A stretch of DNA of 23,812 nt from IMG/VR virus record IMGVR_UViG_3300026519_000064, positions 1 through 23,812 of that record. One strand, 5' to 3'. Origin of the DNA: a virus. Shown one piece after another: positions 13,348-20,108 of the stretch. The position numbers and the translations under genes are program-made. Below the pieces are notes generated by a model, which saw only the letters and a list, made by a program, of their open reading frames with translations, did no database searches and had not been told where the DNA came from. Each line of letters starts with the position of its first letter. The first letter of the stretch is position 1.

Positions 13348-13569
13348 ATGACAACTTATTTGATCTGGAACACCGCAACAAATGAAGTGACCACTCAAGC
13401 CCCAACTCGTGAAAAAATCATCAAATCACACAAAGACCCGCTTTTCAAACGCGGGCCGGAACAATTGATTTATGCTTTTGATGACAACACCGTCACAATT
13501 TACAATTGGCGTAGTTTTTCGCAATTGACCTTGTTTGAAGGTGTGGCACGGTTTAATGCTGGTTTATAA
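13348..13569 (+). CDS. Small protein of the 'xIW...LFEGxxRFN' set, member 1
   Basis: This is a 73-residue unrecognised protein. An ATG at 13348 follows GGAAGGGG. It begins MTTYLIWNTATNEVTTQAPT, has a basic middle (KIIKSHKDPLFKRGPEQ) and ends SQLTLFEGVARFNAGL. The end motif LFEGVARFN recurs as MFEGAERFN near the end of the next protein, and the openings 'YLIWNTAT' and 'FVIWDCST' correspond, so the two are probably paralogues. The next gene starts inside its last codons (ATG 13556). The DNA encoding FEG (GAAGGTG) may double as that gene's ribosome-binding site. Confidence 0.68.
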   Translation: MTTYLIWNTATNEVTTQAPTREKIIKSHKDPLFKRGPEQLIYAFDDNTVTIYNWRSFSQLTLFEGVARFNAGL

Positions 13570-13837
13570 CGGTTCAGAATGGGATTTCGTGATTTGGGAT
13601 TGCTCAACGCGCGCGGCAATTGTTCAAACACATCACATTGACGGGTTGATGCTATACCAAAACATCAGTCGAAAGCATCCAACACGGTTTTGCTGTGTCA
13701 TTCCTAAAATCTTAGGGCTATTCGGCAACCCGACTCAATGGTTCAAACCACAATCATCTGTTTATGATCACACGATGTTTGAAGGTGCAGAAAGGTTTAA
13801 TACTCATGTTCAACATCTTAAAAATCAAGCGAATTGA
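13556..13837 (+). CDS. Small protein of the same set, member 2
   Basis: This is a 93-residue unrecognised protein starting at ATG 13556, 14 bp inside the previous gene; an upstream TTG in frame is less likely. It begins MLVYNGSEWDFVIWDCSTRAAIVQTHH, has a hydrophobic middle containing two cysteines (TRFCCVIPKILGLFG) and ends HTMFEGAERFNTHVQHLKNQAN. The MFEGAERFN motif matches member 1. The aromatic 'EWDFVIWD' opening suggests a strand in a small beta sheet. It overlaps member 3 by 32 bp. Function unknown. Confidence 0.66.
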   Translation: MLVYNGSEWDFVIWDCSTRAAIVQTHHIDGLMLYQNISRKHPTRFCCVIPKILGLFGNPTQWFKPQSSVYDHTMFEGAERFNTHVQHLKNQAN

Positions 13838-13970
13838 TTATCTGACTAACCGAAACACGGGCGCAAAGACAACCCAGATTCTTTATTATCGCGGTAAAAC
13901 ACCAATGTGCGCCCGGTTCAATGGATTTTTTGAATTAAATCAATTGAAATTATTTTTGAACAATTGTTGA
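13806..13970 (+). CDS. Small protein of the same set, member 3
   Basis: This is a 54-residue basic protein: MFNILKIKRIDYLTNRNTGAKTTQILYYRGK, then 'ARFNGFFELNQLKLFLNN', ending in Cys. The ATG at 13806 lies just after the GAAAGGTTTAATACT segment that encodes RFN of member 2, the same arrangement as at the previous junction. An earlier ATG at 13764 would deepen the overlap. The order 'YLTNRNTGAKTTQ' resembles 'YLIWNTATNEVTTQ' of member 1, and an 'ARFNG' is again present. It is short and unrecognised, so confidence is moderate. Confidence 0.52.
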   Translation: MFNILKIKRIDYLTNRNTGAKTTQILYYRGKTPMCARFNGFFELNQLKLFLNNC

Positions 13971-14018
13971 CATGATCTGAAACGGCGTCTCATGTGCACC
14001 CGGCTGTTCAGATGATTC

Positions 14019-14061
14019 AAAAAAAAACGGGGTGTTGGTTGGCAAGAGACCAACACCCCGT
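14019..14061 (-). terminator. Rho-independent terminator after scaffold gene
   Basis: A perfect 13-bp stem (ACGGGGTGTTGGT at 14027-14039 with its complement at 14049-14061, 9-nt loop) leads on the minus strand into nine T. It is the strongest terminator in the window. It ends the terS-to-scaffold transcript and shields the plus-strand island. Confidence 0.95.
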
Positions 14062-14110
14062 CGCCCCATCGCCCGACCGGAAAGGTGCTTCAGTCTGGCG
14101 AAACCAAATC

Positions 14111-14926
14111 TTAATCAGTCAAAACCGCTTTTCCTTCTTTGATTTGTCCAGCAACTTCGGCCTGTTTGACCGGCGTCATTTTGTCAAAATCCGAACGATT
14201 GAAAGCCCGTTTACCACCAGCCCCGGCATCATCGGAAGCGCCCTTGCCACCGCCGCCAGAATGACCATCGCCCTTTAAGATCGTGTCGCGCTGAGGATAC
14301 GCGTCAATGATTTGTTCAATGGCCTGTTCAAATGTAGCGGCAATTCCGGGGTTGTTCGGATCATACAATTCAGCGCCGGTTGATGATTTTGCAGTGATTT
14401 TGCCATCATCATCAACGGTAAAATGCTTTCCGAAATGCGAGCGCGCCAAATCAACCGGGATTGCCAGTTTGTCAGCGATAAATTTAGACCCGGAAAACGC
14501 CGCGCCCAGGCGCATATCAACGATTGCGCCGCGTTGGCTTTCAATCGTTGCGTCACGTTCTTTCAATTGATCCTGAAAACTGGCTGTAATTTCGCCGCGC
14601 AACTTTTCAAGTTGTTCGCTCGCAACCAGTTTATCCTGATCGATATTCTCAACCGCCACAAGTGCAGCCCGTGCTTTTTCCGGGTCCAACCCTTCAAATG
14701 GCTTGTAAGCCGCTTCAGCGCGTTCAGCGCGCTCCCTGTTGATACGTGCTTCATTATTCAGCCGGGCGATGGCGCTGAAATCAACCGCTTTTTCAGCACC
14801 GTCGGTTTGAACATAGATGGGGTTTCCATCCGCGCCGACAACCAGCGCGCCGTTTTCATCTTTTTTCCATCCGGCATCGCCGCCATCAAAAAAAACAACA
14901 CTTCTCAACAAATTCGATTTATTCAT
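14111..14926 (-). CDS. Capsid scaffold protein (DUF6651-like)
   Basis: This is a 271-residue acidic, strongly helical protein between portal and coat, the place of a scaffold. It starts MNKSNLLRSVVFFDGGDAGW. It has a coiled-coil-prone helix ('NNEARINRERAERAEAAYKPFEGLDPEKARAALVAVE', about 60-95; 'LEKLRGEITASFQDQLKERDATIESQRG', about 110-140), a middle 'DLARSHFGKHFTVDDDGKI' and a Gly-rich, flexible tail with a basic 'GKRAFNRSDFDKMTPVKQAEVAGQI'. Scaffolds for P22-type coats often carry a basic C-terminal coat-binding helix, and this fits. ATG 14926 follows AAAGGGACTGAAG and is preferred over an upstream start. No protease gene is visible, so removal may be by exit and not cleavage. Confidence 0.84.
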   Translation of the reverse strand: MNKSNLLRSVVFFDGGDAGWKKDENGALVVGADGNPIYVQTDGAEKAVDFSAIARLNNEARINRERAERAEAAYKPFEGLDPEKARAALVAVENIDQDKLVASEQLEKLRGEITASFQDQLKERDATIESQRGAIVDMRLGAAFSGSKFIADKLAIPVDLARSHFGKHFTVDDDGKITAKSSTGAELYDPNNPGIAATFEQAIEQIIDAYPQRDTILKGDGHSGGGGKGASDDAGAGGKRAFNRSDFDKMTPVKQAEVAGQIKEGKAVLTD

Positions 14927-15002
14927 CTTCAGTCCCTTTCCAACCATCCGGTTGCATTAGCACCGCAAAATTGCGGCAATATCAAAACGCTGGACAAGCG
15001 CC

Positions 15003-16493
15003 TTAAATTTCATCGCCGGGAAATTCTTTCAACAACTTTTCCCGTTCGGCATCGGCGTCAAAGTCATCAGACAAAACGCCAATTCGTTTGTTTTCTTCCC
15101 AAAGGGTCTCTTGCGACAAATCCCCGTTTTTACGCATTTCCAACAACGTCATTGAAGCTTCGGTCGCGCTATCGGTCGCGCCAAAATCTGTGAACACATC
15201 AACATTCGGTTCATAATCGTTTAAGTTTTTCCATTTTGCCACTAGCAAGAGCGCATTTTCCAAAGCGTTTTTAAGCGCAAATGCCCAAATCTGAACAGCG
15301 GAATTACCTTTTCGAGCAGCAACCGTTGACGAAATAACCGTCACATTGCCAGATTGCGCAGTAAGCGGTTGTTTCCCCAGTTCCCTCAATTGATTGATTG
15401 TGTCTTTCACGTCACCACCAAGAAAATTAAAAATTGAAGCATCTGGCACAATCCATTCCCATCGCCCAGTCACAACAGATGTTCCTTTGGTGACTGGCGG
15501 TGCATACAAAACAGATTTGGGTCCGACCGTGGCAGTAACCGGATCACCGTTTTTATCGGTTGCCGGGTTGACCCCCTGTCCTGCCAAAATGCCGAATGCA
15601 CCGACAGTCTTGAGGTTCTTCAACCCACTTTCCTGCTGATAAAGTTCGATCTGCAATTCGGCGGCATCACTCAATGGCATGTGATATTTGTAAGCCCTTC
15701 CAACCCGGCGACCCGTCACAAACGGCACCATCGGAATAACATCAATTGTTATCGGACCGGACGAAACAAACATGTATTTCGCATCCTGTTTGGTTTTTTG
15801 TTCAATTTCCTGATAAAGTTCCCAAAAGACATTGCCCGAACCGTTATCAAAGAACACCCTGACAAAATTTGAACCATTTTTTTGTTCAACAATGCGCATT
15901 AGCGTGATTTTTTCAGCCCCGGCAATCACTTCAAAACGAACTTCAAGAACGTTCGCCGCCGCAATCCTTGAAAAAAACGGGCGGACCCCAAGCGCTTTTT
16001 CCTCAGCCAAAGTTGGTTCGGCTCCAATTTCAGCCGTGTTTGTGTAGTCAACAAAAATCCAGTCAACGCCGGAATTTACACCGTTGAAAAACACATCGTG
16101 TGCAAAAACCGTCAAGTTGTTTCCGGCGCCATCCACATCGTCAACGAAATCCATGATTTCCGGTAACGTGTCAGCCGCAAGTGTAATCGGTTGCTCAAAC
16201 GGACGTGCCGCCAACCCTTCCACAATGTCACGATAAACATTTGTGAATTTTGACGTTTGCAAACGAAAATCATAATCCGATTGAGTTTCATGCAATAATT
16301 TGGGCAAATATTGCTGACCTTTTGCCCGGATAGCACCGCCACCCAATATAATGTCATTCACACGATCCCAGTAAGTCAACATGAATTCAGCATCCGCAGT
16401 CCGGTCACCCAGAGCATTCAATTCATCAATTGTTGAATATGAAGGGTTTCCGGCTCCGTCAAACAGGCTGAAATTTCGTTTAAGTTCAGGCAT
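15003..16493 (-). CDS. Portal protein (DUF4055 type)
   Basis: This 496-residue portal forms the dodecameric DNA channel at one vertex. The start ATG 16493 overlaps the terL stop (ATGCCTGA), which marks it better than upstream in-frame codons. The N-terminus 'TYWDRVNDIILGGGAIRAKGQQYLPKLLHETQSDYDFRLQTSKFTNVYRDIVEGLAARPF' is the characteristic DUF4055 opening (Y..R....N...RTV..L.G.PF). Later parts include 'VPFVTGRRVGRAYKYHMPLSDAAELQIELYQQESGLKN' and a helical crown with 'QPLTAQSGNVTVISSTVAARKGNSAVQIWA'. The C-terminus is acidic. The order terS-terL-portal-scaffold-coat is standard. Confidence 0.9.
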   Translation of the reverse strand: MPELKRNFSLFDGAGNPSYSTIDELNALGDRTADAEFMLTYWDRVNDIILGGGAIRAKGQQYLPKLLHETQSDYDFRLQTSKFTNVYRDIVEGLAARPFEQPITLAADTLPEIMDFVDDVDGAGNNLTVFAHDVFFNGVNSGVDWIFVDYTNTAEIGAEPTLAEEKALGVRPFFSRIAAANVLEVRFEVIAGAEKITLMRIVEQKNGSNFVRVFFDNGSGNVFWELYQEIEQKTKQDAKYMFVSSGPITIDVIPMVPFVTGRRVGRAYKYHMPLSDAAELQIELYQQESGLKNLKTVGAFGILAGQGVNPATDKNGDPVTATVGPKSVLYAPPVTKGTSVVTGRWEWIVPDASIFNFLGGDVKDTINQLRELGKQPLTAQSGNVTVISSTVAARKGNSAVQIWAFALKNALENALLLVAKWKNLNDYEPNVDVFTDFGATDSATEASMTLLEMRKNGDLSQETLWEENKRIGVLSDDFDADAEREKLLKEFPGDEI

Positions 16494-18222
16494 CGCTGAA
16501 AGTCCCAAATTGTGCAAAAGAAAGGTCAGTTTCAACAGGATGATAAGCCATAACGATTGCATCCGCAAGGTTTGGTGATTTAGTGCCTTCCGGTTTTTTA
16601 TCAATCATCATTTTCAGTGACCCGCTTTGTTTGCTTTGTACCTGTGCGAGTTCTTTTTTGATTTGGCGAATAAGCGGGATTGTGCTGTCCAGACTTATCA
16701 GTTCTGAAGGGTCATGTTTAATTGTCGGGTCATTGATTATTTGCCACGTTTTCAAAAATCTCAATCGCAATGACCACCAGGCTTGTGCTTTAAGATTTTG
16801 AAAAAAATCCTTGTTCAACGGACTGTTCGGGTCATCTTCAACCACATTATCCAAAGGATGAAGCGTTGCCGCCGACGCACCCCACGGAATAAAAACAACA
16901 TCAGTGGAAGCAATCAAACCATCTTCAATCAATCGGTTGTATTCCGATTTAACGTTTGTTCCGATTCCAATGCAATCATACTGCACTTCAATTCCCGGAA
17001 AACGTTTCGCGTCTGAAATTGACCGACGCGCCGTGACACCTGGATCGCGGGCAACCCATTCGTCAGCATATCGTAAAACAACGCCTTTTTTAATCACCTG
17101 ACCGTTGCGATCACCATCTTCACTGTCACCTATATCCAGACCGCCACCCCATGCACCGCTATCATCAAACCCCAGCTTCACATGAGCGTCAACCGCCGCT
17201 TCAATCCATTCCATCGGGATCAGTGTGTTTGAAACCGAAGCCGCATAATCCCTATCAACTTCTTGAGCAAATTTGGTCAACATCCCTTCCCGTTCAGCTT
17301 TTGCGCGTCGCTGATCATACCAGTTTTGCGTTTTTTCGGGATGATCTGACCAGTCAAAAACAAAAATCCGCGTATAACCTGGCTCAATTGATTTTCCCGG
17401 AACCCAATCAACTCCAGCTTCACGTTTGCGATGAAAAACATTGCCCAAGCCGTTGACCGATGAAATATCAATTTGAACTTTCGTGTTGTCATCAAGCGCC
17501 GCCTGCACCAATTCCGGGCGCTGGAAATGAGCCGCTTCATCTTTGAAATAAATTGATGTTCGCCCGCCACGTCCGATATTGTCGCCAGTTTCGCCGATAA
17601 TTGTTGATCCATTGGAGGGGTTTATCAACCGCATGTAAAGCATGTGATCAGTCGGGTTCCAGCCGGAAGGCAAAAAACATTTGGGTAGCCGACGCAAAAT
17701 TGAGCGCATTTTTTCAAAAATACTTGAATTGTCACCCAACTTGTCAACCAAATCCTGAACGCGAGAACCCCAACCAATCGCAATGTCCGGCTGAAATAAG
17801 AATTTATGAATTGACCAAGCCGCCGACAACCATGTCAACCCGCCGTCCCTACATTTTTCAACAAGTCCGTGTTCTTCTTGGTCATAGCACTGATCTAAAA
17901 ATTTCAGATATTGCGCTTGTCGTTCGAATAAAATGAATGGCATCCATTTTGATTGATTACCGCGTTTTCGCGGATCATATGTGTCGACCCAATCATTTAT
18001 AAATTCAAGCGGTCGGTTTTTGTAATATTCAATCGCACCTTTAATCATGTCTGAGTTTGATTGAAACAAACCAATTTGACGAACTCGCCAAGCGTAAACC
18101 GACTTATAGTCCGGCGGCCAGTTTTTATGATTGTGAACGAACGGTCGTATCGGTTGAACAGGTTCAATCCTGTTCAACCGCAATGGTTGAGCGAACAAAT
18201 CAATTTTCGGGTTGTGAAACAT
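16486..18222 (-). CDS. terL: Terminase large subunit
   Basis: This is the 578-residue DNA packaging motor and nuclease. ATPase half: a deviant Walker A in KCRDGGLTWLSAAW (about residues 123-136; the usual GK[ST] is replaced by GLT) and Walker B with catalytic acid in TSIYFKDEAAHF (about 229-240). Nuclease half: RNase H-like acids in GGLDIGDSEDGDRNG (about 371-385), VQYDCIGIG, and SPNLADAIVMAYH (about 552-564) near the C-terminus. The ATG at 18222 has no strong Shine-Dalgarno and lies 14 bp after the small membrane gene. The terminase is complete and its family is certain; whether it is cos- or headful-type cannot be decided here. Confidence 0.94.
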   Translation of the reverse strand: MFHNPKIDLFAQPLRLNRIEPVQPIRPFVHNHKNWPPDYKSVYAWRVRQIGLFQSNSDMIKGAIEYYKNRPLEFINDWVDTYDPRKRGNQSKWMPFILFERQAQYLKFLDQCYDQEEHGLVEKCRDGGLTWLSAAWSIHKFLFQPDIAIGWGSRVQDLVDKLGDNSSIFEKMRSILRRLPKCFLPSGWNPTDHMLYMRLINPSNGSTIIGETGDNIGRGGRTSIYFKDEAAHFQRPELVQAALDDNTKVQIDISSVNGLGNVFHRKREAGVDWVPGKSIEPGYTRIFVFDWSDHPEKTQNWYDQRRAKAEREGMLTKFAQEVDRDYAASVSNTLIPMEWIEAAVDAHVKLGFDDSGAWGGGLDIGDSEDGDRNGQVIKKGVVLRYADEWVARDPGVTARRSISDAKRFPGIEVQYDCIGIGTNVKSEYNRLIEDGLIASTDVVFIPWGASAATLHPLDNVVEDDPNSPLNKDFFQNLKAQAWWSLRLRFLKTWQIINDPTIKHDPSELISLDSTIPLIRQIKKELAQVQSKQSGSLKMMIDKKPEGTKSPNLADAIVMAYHPVETDLSFAQFGTFSDA

Positions 18223-18235
18223 TTAATGTCAGCGA

Positions 18236-18367
18236 TTAAAAATCTAAACAATCATCTTCAATGCTTTCCAAATGATCGTCAACTGTAACCCAAACAAGCA
18301 ACCCGATTACTCCGACCATTCCCGCCAGCATGCCGCCGATGAAACTCGCAACCAACCAAACAACCAT
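18236..18367 (-). CDS. Small single-pass membrane protein
   Basis: This is a 43-residue peptide, MVVWLVASFIGGMLAGMVGV..., with one membrane segment at about residues 3-28 rich in glycine and methionine, and an acidic tail DDHLESIEDDCLDF. The ATG at 18367 lies two bases beyond the terS stop and follows GAAAGGTGA. Good spacing and absence of overlap make it a real gene despite its size. Function is unknown; GxxxG-like spacing (GGMLAGMVG) suggests helix packing. Tiny membrane genes inserted between terminase subunits are uncommon. Confidence 0.75.
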   Translation of the reverse strand: MVVWLVASFIGGMLAGMVGVIGLLVWVTVDDHLESIEDDCLDF

Positions 18368-18368
18368 T

Positions 18369-19085
18369 TTATTCACCTTTCGTTGTATAATTTACATTTT
18401 CCAGTGTGAGGGCATAAGCTGCCGCCGCATCCGCATCCGACATTTTGCATTCAATCACCTGCTGGATGGGCTTACCATCTTTTCCGCTGATTTCAAAGCG
18501 CTCTGGCGCAAACATTTGAAGGTGTTTCATCAACTTATCAATTGACGCCAATTTGTCGTGCATTTTGATTTTTATTCTGCGAACGTCCCGCGCGTTTTTC
18601 CCGCGCCCTTCAACATAATCTTCAACAGTCATTTCTGACAAAGCACTGATTTCAGCTTTCGTGCAATTGCTCAAATCAATAACCGGTTCGCCATTGTCTC
18701 CAATCCGAAAATAATTTCCGATTGACCCGAACGCAATTTTCGATAGTTCATCAACAATTCGCTTGTTTGTTACATAATATCGATCAATATCTTCTTGCGT
18801 ACGCTCAGCAATAGCCGCTTGGACCAGCGGGCGCTGTATAAATTCCATCCCTTTTTTTGACGCCATTTTGGGATCAAGCGTCGGAAACATCAAAGCTGTC
18901 ATTTCAAACCAACTATCGGTTTCAACCATGCAATCCACCGCTTGCCGCTCCAAAGCCTTCAACTGTTTATAAGCTGATTTCATTTCAGGAATCTTGGGTT
19001 CACTGCGTATTTTTTTCAACGTGACATCGCCAATGTGATTGTAGGGAAGTTGTGATTTGTTGAATGGTCTCTTTTTCTGGGGCAT
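18369..19085 (-). CDS. terS: Terminase small subunit
   Basis: This 238-residue protein recognises phage DNA for packaging. After a basic leader it has the terminase_2-like pattern: 'LKALERQAVDCMVETDSWFEMTALMFPTLDPKMASKKGMEFIQRPLVQAAIAERTQED' (residues about 45-102), an HTH-containing helical domain with the 'A...G..L....V...I..' spacing. Next comes 'DELSKIAFGSIGNYFRI' and a helical oligomerisation region, then 'KMHDKLASIDKLMKHLQMF'. ATG 19085 follows GAAGG at eight bases. It is immediately upstream of terL in transcription order apart from the 43-residue gene. The large unassigned region upstream is a natural place for a packaging site. Confidence 0.86.
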   Translation of the reverse strand: MPQKKRPFNKSQLPYNHIGDVTLKKIRSEPKIPEMKSAYKQLKALERQAVDCMVETDSWFEMTALMFPTLDPKMASKKGMEFIQRPLVQAAIAERTQEDIDRYYVTNKRIVDELSKIAFGSIGNYFRIGDNGEPVIDLSNCTKAEISALSEMTVEDYVEGRGKNARDVRRIKIKMHDKLASIDKLMKHLQMFAPERFEISGKDGKPIQQVIECKMSDADAAAAYALTLENVNYTTKGE

Positions 19086-19262
19086 TTATACGGCCTTCAA
19101 TAAATTTTGATCAACCCATCATAATTCAAACCCAACCCTCAACGCAAGTGTCCGTCAAAGCCCGTGAAAGGGTCGTCACTATTCGAAAGTCGTGTAACAA
19201 ATGGTCTGGCACACCCAAACACGCAATCGAGCATCGCCGGGTCGCAGACCGAGCAAAAAATC
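19086..19262. other. Untranslated stretch upstream of terS, content unresolved
   Basis: No secure gene is present here. The part 19139-19255 is visibly more GC-balanced than the AT-rich DNA to its right. On the minus strand it contains a 31-codon frame (19139-19234) lacking a Shine-Dalgarno, a small GGTC-TGC-GACC hairpin, and possible -35/-10 elements (TTGCGT, 18 bp, TATGAT) that could serve terS. A packaging (cos/pac) site or a small RNA are possibilities; nothing is proven. Confidence 0.35.
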
Positions 19263-19284
19263 AACCTAGAAACTAGGTTTTTTG
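19255..19284. terminator. Bidirectional terminator-like hairpin
   Basis: AACCTAG (19263-19269) pairs with CTAGGTT (19273-19279) across a 3-nt loop. Six T follow on the plus strand (19278-19283), and on the minus strand six T follow two bases after the stem (19260-19255). It separates the repeat region from the terS side. Confidence 0.65.
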
Positions 19285-19302
19285 CATACGCATGCAAGCG
19301 AT

Positions 19303-19577
19303 TTGTTCAACAAAATCAATGGGTTATTATTTTTTAATTTTAAGCTGTTGATTTTGTTGAACAATTTCGAACGGTAATTTTTTGGACTAATTTTAATTTT
19401 ATTTAACAATTTCAATGATTTAACTTTTTTATCTAATAAAATCAACAACTTCCATGACATTGCAAAATTGTTCAACAAAAACAACGATTAACCATGACTT
19501 AACCGTGAGTTAGCCATAGGATTTATATATCATGGTTTTCTAATATAAAGACTTAACTTTTTGTTTTTGTTGAACAA
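19303..19577. repeat. Four TTGTTSAACAA dyad repeats
   Basis: Perfect 11-bp dyads occur at 19303-19313 and 19468-19478 (central C), and at 19354-19364 and 19567-19577 (central G). All are embedded in longer A/T-rich similarity (TTTTGTTGAACAATTT and its reverse complement), so orientation alternates along the region. They look like binding sites for a dimeric replication or partition protein. Confidence 0.75.
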
Positions 19578-19651
19578 TTTATCATAAAAAAGTTACAGAA
19601 CCGTAATAACCATAACATTCTAATGCTAGAGTGAGAAATAATATATAGATG

Positions 19652-19677
19652 GTGTAATTGTGTAATTGTGTAATTGT
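19652..19677 (+). repeat. Three tandem GTGTAATT-type 8-mers
   Basis: The 8-bp unit TGTAATTG (read as GTGTAATT) is repeated three times head to tail directly before the G-rich block. Single-base register is ambiguous at the ends. Confidence 0.75.
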
Positions 19678-19707
19678 GGGTGTGGTGGGGTGAGTGAGGG
19701 TTAGGGG
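19678..19707 (+). other. G-quadruplex motif
   Basis: Four G-runs, GGG (19678-19680), GGGG (19687-19690), GGG (19698-19700) and GGGG (19704-19707), are separated by loops of 6, 7 and 3 nt. This satisfies the canonical G3+N1-7 rule on the plus strand. It is the only G-rich block in an AT-rich region. Confidence 0.7.
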
Positions 19708-19800
19708 ATGTCATGGTTATTGCGGTTAGACGGTTGACATATATCAATTTAGACGAAATTTGTCCAATACAATCAACAACTTAACTTTGTATATTAGCAA

Positions 19801-19824
19801 ACCATGACATATGAATGTCATGGT
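19801..19824. repeat. Perfect inverted pair of the ACCATGACAT iteron
   Basis: ACCATGACAT (19801-19810) and ATGTCATGGT (19815-19824) are exact reverse complements around ATGA. Related single copies appear at about 19452 (CCATGACATT), 19492 (ACCATGACTT), 19605 (ACCATAACAT) and 19709 (ATGTCATGGT), making this a dispersed iteron family. Confidence 0.75.
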
Positions 19825-19998
19825 AGTTATTGAAATCATTGAATAAAAAAGTTAACCCTTTGAAATTGTTGACCTTTTTCAGGTCGCGGTTAGGTTGCAG
19901 TTGGGTTGCGGAAGTCATTGAAAGCATTGAATAAAATTAAAAAACTGATTGAAATCATTGACTTTTTTCAGGTCACAGATGTTACAGTTGGATGTTGC
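19823..19998 (+). repeat. Degenerate direct repeat, period 88-89 bp
   Basis: The block starting GTAGTTATTGAAATCATTGA (19823) is repeated as GAAGTCATTGAAAGCATTGA (19912). Inside each unit a TTGAAAT..TTGAC(C/T)TTTTTCAGGTC segment recurs (19860 and 19949), followed by a GTT-rich tail. Two copies in tandem, diverged but clearly related. Confidence 0.75.
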
Positions 19999-20020
19999 CA
20001 TTTTGTTCTCATTATAAATT

Positions 20021-20080
20021 ACATAAAATTACATAAAATTACATAAAATTACATAAAATTACATAAAATTACATAAAATA
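20021..20080 (+). repeat. Six tandem 10-bp repeats (ACATAAAATT)
   Basis: Five perfect copies and one with a final A run without gap from 20021 to 20080, preceded by a partial unit. A 10-bp period puts an A-tract on the same helical face at every turn, which favours intrinsic bending. Confidence 0.92.
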
Positions 20081-20108
20081 AAACCGGATGATCTTTTAAA
20101 TCATCCGG
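20075..20108 (-). terminator. Rho-independent terminator after the methyltransferase operon
   Basis: CCGGATGAT (20084-20092) pairs perfectly with ATCATCCGG (20100-20108), 7-nt loop. On the minus strand it leads into TTTTATTTTATG. It closes the operon running from 23812 or 21721 to 20194. Confidence 0.85.

Larger units (their letters stand above)
19286..20080. other. Putative replication origin, AT-rich repeat region
   Basis: About 800 bp lack a convincing gene. The stretch is strongly AT-rich and contains several classes of repeat listed separately: four TTGTTSAACAA dyads, scattered ACCATGACAT motifs including one perfect inverted pair, an 88-bp direct repeat, an 8-bp and a 10-bp tandem repeat, and a G-rich block. 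Such iterons, dyads, an AT-rich unwinding zone and phased A-tracts next to replication and methylation genes are the usual elements of a theta-type phage or plasmid origin. The region is at the boundary between the replication and packaging modules. Function is inferred. Confidence 0.6.

Noticed and set aside
13967-14000. TTGACATG-type -35 after the small-gene island
   Set aside because: It keeps the first eight bases of the promoter boxes but lacks TTGAAT at +13 and TTGAAACA at +36, has a poor -10, and no gene follows on the plus strand.
13994-14278. Plus-strand frame reading through the scaffold terminator
   Set aside because: It is encoded by the terminator stem and the antisense of the scaffold gene, with no ribosome-binding site.
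14423-15193. Long plus-strand frame opposite scaffold and portal
   Set aside because: Antisense shadow of two well-supported genes; no start signal, no recognisable motif.
19064-19276. Plus-strand frame of 70 codons across the terS start
   Set aside because: It overlaps terS head to head, has no ribosome-binding site and runs through the terminator hairpin.
19266-19747. Minus-strand frames (19266-19484 and 19553-19747) in the repeat region
   Set aside because: Low-complexity Lys/Asn/Leu or Thr/His-rich products generated by the AT- and GT-rich repeats, without ribosome-binding sites.
20021-20080. CRISPR-like array
   Set aside because: Repeats are only 10 bp and contiguous, with no spacers and no cas genes.
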